A DNA stretch of 12,596 nucleotides from CAZNRY01 sp964575675 (GTDB lineage Bacteria > Eisenbacteria > RBG-16-71-46 > CAIMUX01 > VGJL01), in NCBI GenBank assembly GCA_964575675.1, contig CAZNRY010000124.1, forward strand, positions 1-12,596, written 5' to 3'. Position 1 is the first letter of the stretch. Each line of letters starts with the position of its first letter. Under the pieces are notes generated by a model. The model worked only from the letters and a program-made list of their open reading frames with translations, ran no database searches and was not told where the DNA came from. Both the position numbers and the translations under genes were made by a program. Positions 1 to 5,528 of the stretch are shown here, piece by piece.

Positions 1-1741
1 CCCGCGTGGACCCAACGGCGTTCCGGCTGCAATCGGGCGACCAGGACGGAGCTCCGCCCTCGCCCGGTTCGGTGGTCAACTGGACGGCCTCTCCTCCCGC
101 CGCGCGCATGACCCAAATCTGGCCGCTCCCTCTGCGATCCGAGTAGAAGGCGATACGTGTCCCATCCGGAGACCAGGTGGGTGAACCGTTCAACGAGGTA
201 TCGTCGGTGAGCTTGTGGGGGGTGCCCCCCTGGGCGGAGACAATGTAGATCGCAGACACCCACGGAGGTCCCGTATCGTACGCCTGATAGGCGATCTGGG
301 TCCCGTCCGGAGACCATTTGCACGCCCACGGAATGCGTCCCGCATACTCGGTCAGTCGGACACGCTGCGAACCGGCGGTCGTTCCCATCGTCCAAAGCGC
401 GAAATCATTGACCCCGTTGGTGCTCGACATGAAAACGATCTTCTCGCCGTCAGGAGACCAGGATGGATTGTTGTCATCTCCCGGATTGAATGTCAGCCGA
501 ACGACGTTCCCGCAACCAACGGGCACCTTGTAGATTTCCGTGTTGTACCCTCCGCTCCAGTCCGCGGTGAAGGCGATGGTCTCGCCGTCCGGAGACCACG
601 TGGGCATGAGCGCCCCAGTCCCCGACAGTCCGTTCGTCAAGCGTCGGAGGGTTGCAGTACCGGGTATCGCCGTCGCCACCTTCGACCGGACAGCCCAGTT
701 GCCTGATTCGTCGGCCGTCTTGAGGGCGAAGTAATACGTCAGCCCGGCCACCAGTCCGGTCACCGTGAACGACTCCGCCGTCCCGGCCATATTGGGCGCC
801 GGAACCTCCGGCACCCGCACCGCGGCGTCCCACGTGTTCTCGAAGATGAAATCCAGCGAATAGCGAAGATCGTACTCCGCAGCTCTTCCTTCTGTGTTGT
901 CGTTTCCTGGCGCCGTCCAGCTCAGGGTCACGCTCTGCGCGCCCGGCGAGCAGCCGGCAAGATCGCTCACCCAGCCGGGAGGGACGACGTCCTCGGCCGT
1001 TCCGCTCACAACGTTCGACAACTCCGACCAGTTGCCTCCTTCGTCGGTGGTCTTGAGGGCGAAGTAGTACGTCTGCCCCGTTTCCAGGCCGTCGACCGTC
1101 ATCGATTCCATCGTCCCGTAACTCATCGGAGGAGGCGCGTCAGGGACCCTCGTGGCCGCGGCCCATGTTTCTTCCGTGATTTCCGTCAACGCATACCGGA
1201 TGTCGTATTCGGTCGCTCTCCCTGTGGCGCCGTCGTTGCCCGGCGCCCTCCATGTGAGCGTCACGCTGTGGATGTTTGTGGCGGAGACGAGCATACTGGT
1301 CACCGGGCCGGGGGGAATGAGATCGGCAACCGTTGCGCTCACCACGTTCGACAGGGTCGACCAGTTCGGGACCTCATCGGCGCCCTTCAGTGCGAAATAC
1401 CAATTGCCGAGCGACAGTCCCGTTACGTCGAAGCGTTCCAGTTGGCCCATGGTCCTGGGAACCGGCGGATGTGTCACCGCGGTGGCCGAGTCCCATCGCT
1501 CCTCCGTCAAGGGAATCCGCGAGTAACGGATGCTGTAGCGTGAGGCTTGTCCCTGCATCGCGCCATGTCCCGGCGCCGACCAGGCCAACGTCACCAGGCG
1601 GCCGGGCGGACTCGTGACGATGAGGTTCTGAACTGGATCCGGGGGCGTCGTGTCACCGGGGTCCGGTTTTGTGCCTTCATTCCCGCCGCAACCGGACACG
1701 AGGATGAAGAGAAAGAACGCGTAAGGCAGGAGACGGGTCAT
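1..1741 (-). CDS. Exported lipoprotein, three FnIII domains plus TolB/PD40 beta-propeller (partial, C-terminus off the window)
   Basis: Read on the minus strand, the frame from ATG 1741 stays open to base 1, giving 580 residues of an incomplete protein. The N-terminus is a lipoprotein signal: Arg at 3, a hydrophobic run, then lipobox VSGC with Cys at 18, so the mature protein is probably lipid-anchored and faces the periplasm or outside. A Gly/Pro/Asp-rich linker follows. Three fibronectin type III domains lie at about 35-138, 141-244 and 245-357, each with a W-x-APG strand and a (Y)YFALK motif. From about 360 on there are five PD40/TolB-like blades with the SWSPDG motif, about 47 residues apart, near bases 590, 450, 310, 170 and 40. 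The last visible one reads SWSPDC. In-frame ATGs at 1753 and 1768 are alternatives. ATG 1741 is preferred because GGAG lies 6 nt upstream and it gives a compact signal peptide. Such proteins usually act in surface binding or as periplasmic scaffolds; no enzyme function is visible. It points away from the catabolic cluster and is probably unrelated to it. Confidence 0.88.
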   Translation of the reverse strand, partial: MTRLLPYAFFLFILVSGCGGNEGTKPDPGDTTPPDPVQNLIVTSPPGRLVTLAWSAPGHGAMQGQASRYSIRYSRIPLTEERWDSATAVTHPPVPRTMGQLERFDVTGLSLGNWYFALKGADEVPNWSTLSNVVSATVADLIPPGPVTSMLVSATNIHSVTLTWRAPGNDGATGRATEYDIRYALTEITEETWAAATRVPDAPPPMSYGTMESMTVDGLETGQTYYFALKTTDEGGNWSELSNVVSGTAEDVVPPGWVSDLAGCSPGAQSVTLSWTAPGNDNTEGRAAEYDLRYSLDFIFENTWDAAVRVPEVPAPNMAGTAESFTVTGLVAGLTYYFALKTADESGNWAVRSKVATAIPGTATLRRLTNGLSGTGALMPTWSPDGETIAFTADWSGGYNTEIYKVPVGCGNVVRLTFNPGDDNNPSWSPDGEKIVFMSSTNGVNDFALWTMGTTAGSQRVRLTEYAGRIPWACKWSPDGTQIAYQAYDTGPPWVSAIYIVSAQGGTPHKLTDDTSLNGSPTWSPDGTRIAFYSDRRGSGQIWVMRAAGGEAVQLTTEPGEGGAPSWSPDCSRNAVGSTR

Positions 1742-1785
1742 GAACCTCTCCATGCCCAACCCCGGCATGATAAGCGACCGGCGCG

Positions 1786-1814
1786 ACCATAACACCACGG
1801 TCAAGCCGTGTCGA
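1786..1814 (-). promoter_or_regulatory. Predicted sigma70-like promoter for the lipoprotein gene
   Basis: On the minus strand, TCGACA (1814-1809, 5 of 6 to the -35 consensus) is followed by a 17-nt spacer and TATGGT (1791-1786, 4 of 6 to the -10 consensus). Transcription would start near 1779, leaving about 38 nt before ATG 1741. The spacer holds a short inverted repeat, CACGG and CCGTG, around TCAAG (1796-1810). Found by eye only; the host's sigma consensus is unknown. Confidence 0.4.
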
Positions 1815-1867
1815 GCGGACGCGCGGTCCCGCCATTCGTAGACGCGCTCGATCGCGTCTGGCCAGTC

Positions 1868-1896
1868 TTGAAGCCACCCTTCCGGAAGGCTATCCT
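1868..1896 (+). promoter_or_regulatory. Predicted sigma70-like promoter driving the rightward catabolic cluster
   Basis: TTGAAG (1868-1873) and TATCCT (1891-1896) are separated by exactly 17 nt; each matches 4 of 6 consensus positions. Transcription would start near 1903, about 100 nt before the first confident gene start at 2006. It lies in the only gap upstream of the first plus-strand gene and diverges from the lipoprotein promoter, with the two -35 boxes about 54 bp apart. No better candidate was seen in 1742-2005. Confidence 0.42.
1878..1889. promoter_or_regulatory. 12-bp palindrome between -35 and -10, possible operator
   Basis: CCTTCCGGAAGG is a perfect palindrome inside the 17-nt spacer of the predicted rightward promoter. 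A dimeric repressor bound there would block RNA polymerase. No regulator gene is in the window, so the binding protein is unknown, and a 12-bp palindrome can arise by chance in GC-rich DNA. Confidence 0.3.
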
Positions 1897-1904
1897 CTCC
1901 CACC

Positions 1905-2009
1905 ATGAGATCCGCGAACACAGAGGATCCCCACAGATTGACCGCCGCGCGCGGATCGGTCCGCACAGACCGGCCCCGATCCACGGCCAGCCCGGACGCC
2001 ACGCGATGA
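1905..2009 (+). other. Possible 34-codon leader ORF coupled to the GNAT-like gene
   Basis: ATG at 1905 opens a 34-codon frame whose TGA (2007-2009) overlaps the ATG at 2006 in an ATGA arrangement, the same junction used by three pairs of real genes here. It starts within 2-3 nt of the predicted transcription start, so it would be leaderless, and no Shine-Dalgarno is visible. The peptide is Arg/Ala/Thr/Pro-rich and not recognisable. The DNA also offers two mutually exclusive hairpins: GGATCGG (1953-1959) with CCGATCC (1976-1982), or CGGTC (1957-1961) with GACCG (1968-1972). This may simply be untranslated leader. Confidence 0.15.
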
Positions 2010-2755
2010 CCCCGCCCCGCTACGACTGGGATTACGGCGAGTACCTGACCCCCGAGGAGGACCGAATGATCGACGATCTGGAAGCCATGCTGCGCCCACC
2101 CGTGGAGGAGATGCCTCCCTACCCGCCCAAGTCGATCCTGCTGGCGAGCGGCGAGATCATGGTCGTGCGCCAGGCGACGCGGGAGGAAGTCGACGGCATG
2201 CTGAAGATCATCCAGCCCCTCTCGTGGCTCGACCGCGACTTCTACGACATTGTCTCGGCGCGCCTCTTCGCCGAACTCCTCGGCTGGAAGGTCCATCGCG
2301 TTCGCAACGAGTACTGCCTGGTCGGCGTGATCGACGGCGTGCTCGCGGGGATCGTGAACGGCAGGATGTTCGATCGCGCCCACGGCATCAGCTACCACAC
2401 GCTGACTCTAAGGCGCGGCCTACGCATCGGGGCGCACCTCTTCGCCTCCAAGATGGAGTACCACATCGAGCACCTGGGCCAGGACGAGGTCTGGATCGTC
2501 GCCGAGAGCCCGATCGGCCATCGCCGCTGGATGATCGAATACCCGCTCGACAAGAAGTTCGAGGTCCAGCACGAGCTCGGCGGAGCGCCTTCCTGGGCCC
2601 TGACCCGCGACACCTACTACAAGGCGAAGGAACGGCTCGTCAGCGGCTCGCGCCCGGTTTCTGAGGATCTCCTCGCCCGCTCCTACCCGATCCGCCCGCC
2701 GGACCTGACGACGATGCTCGTTCAGATCGAGAACACGCTGGAGGCGCGGATATGA
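2006..2755 (+). CDS. GNAT-like acyltransferase-fold protein, 249 aa
   Basis: The middle of the protein looks like a GCN5-related N-acetyltransferase fold: IMVVRQATREE at about 51-61 resembles beta1-alpha1, LVGVIDGVLAGIVNG at about 105-119 the beta2-beta3 hairpin, and RRGLRIGA at 136-143 the CoA pyrophosphate loop (R/Q-x-x-G-x-G/A), followed by a helix and the strand EVWIVAE. Family members bind acyl-CoA and move the acyl group to an amine; the substrate here is unknown. The N-terminal 40 residues are acidic and Tyr/Trp/Pro-rich; the last 50 form no known domain. The frame stays open upstream to ATG 1808, but ATG 2006 is preferred because GC-rich third positions begin there. ATG 2066 (residue 21) is a serious alternative, since GAGGAGG ends 5 nt before it whereas 2006 has only a weak site. 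The stop overlaps the thiolase-like start by 4 bp (ATGA), implying translational coupling and a CoA-linked role. The fold is inferred from motifs, not a database match. Confidence 0.72.
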   Translation: MTPPRYDWDYGEYLTPEEDRMIDDLEAMLRPPVEEMPPYPPKSILLASGEIMVVRQATREEVDGMLKIIQPLSWLDRDFYDIVSARLFAELLGWKVHRVRNEYCLVGVIDGVLAGIVNGRMFDRAHGISYHTLTLRRGLRIGAHLFASKMEYHIEHLGQDEVWIVAESPIGHRRWMIEYPLDKKFEVQHELGGAPSWALTRDTYYKAKERLVSGSRPVSEDLLARSYPIRPPDLTTMLVQIENTLEARI

Positions 2756-3936
2756 GGGACGTGGCGATCGTCGGCGCGGGATCGACCCAGTTTGGCCGCG
2801 CCCAGTGGAGCCTCCTGAAGATGATGTGCGAGGCCTCCCACGAGGCGTTGACCGACGCGGGAATCGGGGATCGTCCCGTGGATGCGGTCTACGTCGCGAA
2901 CATGGGATCCGCCCGGAACAACCGGATGGCCGGCCTCGCGAGCGCCCTCGTCGATCGAATGAACCTCTGCCCCGCCGCCGCAGAAACAATCGAGAACGGC
3001 CCGGCCTCCGGCGCATCGGCGCTCAAGAACGGGTTCCTCGCCGTGGCGTCGGGGATGTTCGATCTCGTCCTCGTCTGCGGGGGCGAGCGGATGCGCGAGG
3101 TGAACAACTTCGAGGCGACCGAGTTCGTCTCGTTTTTGAGCCACCGCTACGCCGAGTACATCTACGGCGTCACCCTCCCCTCCCTCGCCGGGATGTTCGC
3201 GCGTCTCCACATGGACCGCTACGGCGTCACGCCGGAGCACCTCGCGATGGTCGCGATCAAGAACCACGCGAACGCCATGAAGAACCCGAAGGCGCACCTT
3301 CGCATGCCGATCACGATGGAGGGGCTTTTGACCGGCCCCGATGCGCTGATGAACAACCCATGGGTCGCCGAGCCGCTCCGCTTCTTCGATTGCTGTCCCG
3401 TGAGCGACGGCGCATCGGCCGTCCTCCTCGCTCCCGCCTCGATGGCGAAGGAGTTCAAGAAGACGCCCGTCCGGATCGCGGGGATCGGACAGGCTACCGA
3501 CGTGCAGACGATCCACGAGCGTCCCGACCCGACCGAGCTCACGGCCGTCCGCCTCGCCTCCCAGAAGGCGTTCGCGATGGCGGGCATGAAGCCGAAGGAC
3601 ATCCAGGTCGTGGAACTCCACGACGCCTTCACGATTCTCGAGATCGTCGAGAGCGAGGAGGCGGGATTCTTCGCGAAGGGCGAGGGACACAAGGCCCTCG
3701 AGCGCGGCGAAACGCAGATCACGGGGCGGCTGCCGATCAATCCATCCGGGGGACTCAAGGCGCGCGGACATCCCGTCGGCAACACAGGCGTCTCGCAGAT
3801 CGTCGAGCTGACCCTGCAGCTCCGAGGCGAGGCGGGAGATTACCAGGTGCCGAAACAGCCGCAAAATGGCTTCGCCGTCAACTTCGGCGGCTTCGGGAAC
3901 AACGTGATCGCAACCGTCTTGAAGCGTGGGGTGTGA
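2752..3936 (+). CDS. Thiolase-superfamily protein (SCPx/archaeal-type) lacking the nucleophilic Cys, 394 aa
   Basis: The N-terminus VAIVGAGSTQFGR, the ELHDAF motif (His290), the GHPVGNTG motif (His340) and the C-terminal NFGGFGN segment place this in the SCPx-like thiolase group, and 394 residues is normal length. The nucleophile motif is altered: the usual E-N-A-C-A-S-G reads E-N-G-P-A-S-G at 81-87, with Pro84 (codon CCG, 3001-3003) in place of the Cys that carries the acyl group. Ordinary acyl transfer by a Cys-linked intermediate is therefore unlikely. Thiolase-fold proteins without this Cys include Ltp2, a steroid side-chain aldolase that works in complex with a DUF35 domain, and a DUF35 gene follows immediately here. 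Unlike Ltp2 as I recall it, both His motifs are kept. An aldolase, a Claisen-type lyase or a structural CoA-binding subunit are all possible. The start overlaps the previous stop by 4 bp. Substrate unknown; the cell location is presumably cytoplasmic. Confidence 0.9.
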   Translation: MRDVAIVGAGSTQFGRAQWSLLKMMCEASHEALTDAGIGDRPVDAVYVANMGSARNNRMAGLASALVDRMNLCPAAAETIENGPASGASALKNGFLAVASGMFDLVLVCGGERMREVNNFEATEFVSFLSHRYAEYIYGVTLPSLAGMFARLHMDRYGVTPEHLAMVAIKNHANAMKNPKAHLRMPITMEGLLTGPDALMNNPWVAEPLRFFDCCPVSDGASAVLLAPASMAKEFKKTPVRIAGIGQATDVQTIHERPDPTELTAVRLASQKAFAMAGMKPKDIQVVELHDAFTILEIVESEEAGFFAKGEGHKALERGETQITGRLPINPSGGLKARGHPVGNTGVSQIVELTLQLRGEAGDYQVPKQPQNGFAVNFGGFGNNVIATVLKRGV

Positions 3937-3937
3937 C

Positions 3938-4276
3938 ATGGCGCAAGACGTCGTCGCCGCGAAGTGCAAATCGTGCGGGAAGCTGAGCTACCCGACCCAT
4001 TTCTATTGCCCTTCCTGCAAGGGGACCAAGTTCGAGCCGGTTCCCGTCCAGGGGGAGGGAAAGCTCCTGACCTGGACGCGCGTCTACGCGCTGCCGCTGG
4101 ACTACAACGACTTGTACATAACGCTCGGCATCGTTGAGATGGACATGGGGGTGCGAGTCACCGGCCGGCTCGCGATCGCCGAGCCGGCGACCGGCGCCCG
4201 CGTCCGCGCCGGGATCGGCACGGTGCGCGAGCTGGGGGCGAAGGAGATCGCGGGGCTCGTGTTCACGGAGGCGTAG
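3938..4276 (+). CDS. DUF35 protein: rubredoxin-like zinc ribbon plus OB-fold, 112 aa
   Basis: A zinc ribbon with CxxC-x10-CxxC spacing (Cys10, 13, 24, 27) is followed by a beta-rich segment of the DUF35 OB-fold, in which GEGKLLTWTRVY starts the barrel. Such proteins are obligate partners of thiolase-fold enzymes: the DUF35 protein bridges thiolase and HMG-CoA synthase in archaea, and the DUF35 domain of ChsH2 activates the aldolase Ltp2. Its place directly after the Cys-less thiolase therefore supports a two-subunit complex. The start is set at ATG 3938, one base after the thiolase stop (TGAcATG); an in-frame ATG at 3926 would overlap the thiolase end and puts four extra residues before the domain. 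The C-terminal VRELGAKEIAGLVF is typical of the family. All four zinc ligands are present and no truncation is visible. Confidence 0.9.
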   Translation: MAQDVVAAKCKSCGKLSYPTHFYCPSCKGTKFEPVPVQGEGKLLTWTRVYALPLDYNDLYITLGIVEMDMGVRVTGRLAIAEPATGARVRAGIGTVRELGAKEIAGLVFTEA

Positions 4277-4315
4277 GGCCGGGCGGATGCACCGGGCGAG
4301 CGCCCCATGCGCCGA

Positions 4316-4434
4316 GCGGGCCGCAGGCGCGAGCCGGTTGGGACGGATGGTTCCGTAGGAGCTGCCCGCCGCGCGGAGACGAGCGGCAGTAAACTCGGGC
4401 GCTGAACGCGCGAAGCGGGCCGCAGGCGCGAGCC
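4316..4434. repeat. Pair of identical 20-mers 99 bp apart
   Basis: GCGGGCCGCAGGCGCGAGCC occurs at 4316-4335 and 4415-4434, each preceded by A. Each copy is followed a few bases later by a similar phrase, ATGGTTCCGT after the first and ATGGTCCCGT after the second. The two copies may be remnants of a longer duplicated element that has since diverged. Confidence 0.7.
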
Positions 4435-4455
4435 AGAATGGTCCCGTCACCTCGA

Positions 4456-4636
4456 GCGAGCGCCGGTCCGGAGGAGCCATCGGGCCCGACCGGCGAGCGC
4501 GCAGGAACTTGGCGAACGATCCGCGGGCATGAGCGCCCGCGGCGAGCGCCGGTCCGGAGGAGCCATCGGGCCCGACCGGCGAGCGCGAAGGGACATGGCG
4601 AACGATCCGCGGGCATGAGCGCCCGCGGCGAGCGCC
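4456..4636. repeat. 86-bp tandem repeat, two full units plus a 9-bp third start
   Basis: Unit 1 is 4456-4541 and unit 2 is 4542-4627, with an exact period of 86 bp and only three mismatches, all clustered at 4502-4509 against 4588-4595. The first nine bases of a third unit follow at 4628-4636. Each unit has two inverted repeats. The first pairs CGCCGGTC with GACCGGCG (4461-4468 and 4488-4495 in unit 1). The second pairs CCGCGGGC with GCCCGCGG around the 6-nt loop ATGAGC (4521-4542 in unit 1, 4607-4628 in unit 2). In RNA these would be very stable hairpins just upstream of the Mo-hydroxylase genes. Their role is unknown; RNA processing, stability control or transcription pausing between the two gene blocks are options. 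Confidence 0.9.
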
Positions 4637-4650
4637 CACGACGTGCCGCG

Positions 4651-4657
4651 GGAGGAG
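4651..4657 (+). promoter_or_regulatory. Strong ribosome binding site for the FAD-subunit gene
   Basis: GGAGGAG lies 7 nt before ATG 4665, close to the ideal Shine-Dalgarno sequence and spacing. It fixes this start and marks the beginning of a new translational block after the repeat-rich gap. Confidence 0.8.
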
Positions 4658-4664
4658 TTGCACA

Positions 4665-5528
4665 ATGGACTTCCGGTTCGAGAAACCGGCGAGCATCGAG
4701 GAAGCCGCAACCCTCCTGGCCGAGAAACCCGGCCCCGTGAAGGTGCTGGCCGGAGGAACCGACCTCCTCGTCGCCCTCCGCGCCGGAGCGATCCGTCCCT
4801 CACTCATCGTGGACATCAAGGCGATTCCAGGGCTCGGCGAGATTTCGTGGTCGAGCGAGGGGGATCTTTCGATCGGCGCCGCGGTCGAGGTCCAGCGGAT
4901 CCACGAGGATGCGCGGATCGCGGAGCTCTACCCCGCCCTCGCCGAGGGCGCGGGCGGGATCGGATCGCTCCAGATCCGCTACCGCGCCACGATCGGCGGA
5001 AACCTCGCGAACGCCTCGCCCTGCATGGACACCGCTCCCCCGCTCCTCGTTCTCGGGGCCCGGCTCCGCGCCGCAGGGCCGTGCGGTGAGCGCGAGATCC
5101 CGCTCGAGTCGTTCTTCGTCGGCGTCAAGGAAACCGTCCTTCGGCCCGATGAGTTCCTGCTGTCGATCATCGTGCCGCGGGAGGCGCGGGGAACGCGGAG
5201 CGCCTTCGCGAAGGTGAAGCGGGTCTGGGGACACGATCTCGCGCTCGTGAACGCCGCGGGCGCGTTCGACCCGGCGAAGGGAACGATCCGGGTGGCGATC
5301 GGAAGCTGCGGGGTGACGCCCATTCTCCTACCTCCCATCGAAGGGGTCGATCCCGCTCGGGCCGACGCGATCGAGCTAGGATCCGCCCTCGCCCGCGAGG
5401 CGCTGAAGCGAATCTGCCCGATCGACGATGTGCGCGCCTCGGCCGAGTATCGCCGCGACATGGCCGCCCTGCTGTGCCGCCGCCTCGCGGCCGCCCTCCT
5501 CGCGGGGGAGACGGGGAGGCGCTCATGA
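4665..5528 (+). CDS. FAD-binding subunit of a xanthine dehydrogenase-family molybdenum hydroxylase (CoxM/YgfM-like), 287 aa
   Basis: This is the flavin subunit that passes electrons from the iron-sulfur clusters of a Mo hydroxylase to its acceptor. The two FAD-binding signatures are clear: AGGTDLL at 29-35 and TIGGNLANASPCMD at 109-122. The C-terminal part, from about 180 (FAKVKRVWGHDLALVNAAGA), matches the CO-dehydrogenase flavoprotein C-terminal domain. At 287 residues it is normal length and lacks fused FeS or Mo domains. It starts from a strong ribosome binding site and its stop overlaps the next start by 4 bp (ATGA at 5525-5528), so the two subunits are probably made together. The pair corresponds to YgfM-XdhD in E. 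coli rather than to a three-gene CO-dehydrogenase operon. Confidence 0.93.
   Translation: MDFRFEKPASIEEAATLLAEKPGPVKVLAGGTDLLVALRAGAIRPSLIVDIKAIPGLGEISWSSEGDLSIGAAVEVQRIHEDARIAELYPALAEGAGGIGSLQIRYRATIGGNLANASPCMDTAPPLLVLGARLRAAGPCGEREIPLESFFVGVKETVLRPDEFLLSIIVPREARGTRSAFAKVKRVWGHDLALVNAAGAFDPAKGTIRVAIGSCGVTPILLPPIEGVDPARADAIELGSALAREALKRICPIDDVRASAEYRRDMAALLCRRLAAALLAGETGRRS

Larger units (their letters stand above)
4277..4664. other. 388-bp repeat-rich non-coding gap between the two gene blocks
   Basis: No convincing gene is present on either strand; the open frames here are read through repeats and have low-complexity Arg/Ala/Gly/Pro content. The stretch holds a 20-mer repeated at 4316 and 4415, then two 86-bp tandem units from 4456. 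The core GCGAGCGCC recurs at about 4296, 4456, 4542 and 4628. No good -35/-10 pair was found, so the downstream genes may be transcribed from the 1868-1896 promoter or from an unrecognised one. No hairpin followed by a T-run was seen. Confidence 0.75.

Noticed and set aside
1808..2005. N-terminal 66-residue extension of the GNAT-like protein from ATG 1808
   Set aside because: The extension crosses the predicted promoter, has mixed codon third positions and is Arg/His/Pro-rich without any fold.
2752..3936. Ordinary acetyl-CoA acetyltransferase annotation
   Set aside because: The catalytic Cys is replaced by Pro84, so the standard activity should not be assumed from the fold.
2722..3969. Long minus-strand open frame (415 codons) opposite the thiolase-like gene
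   Set aside because: It is a high-GC shadow; the plus strand carries clear thiolase motifs and the minus product has no recognisable domain.
4456..4636. CRISPR array or insertion-sequence ends
   Set aside because: There are only two adjacent units with no spacers between them, no cas genes, no transposase and no target-site duplication.
4263..4803. Repeat-containing open frames on both strands in the intergenic gap
   Set aside because: They read through the 86-bp repeat and give low-complexity peptides; the repeat has no frame-preserving logic (86 is not a multiple of 3).
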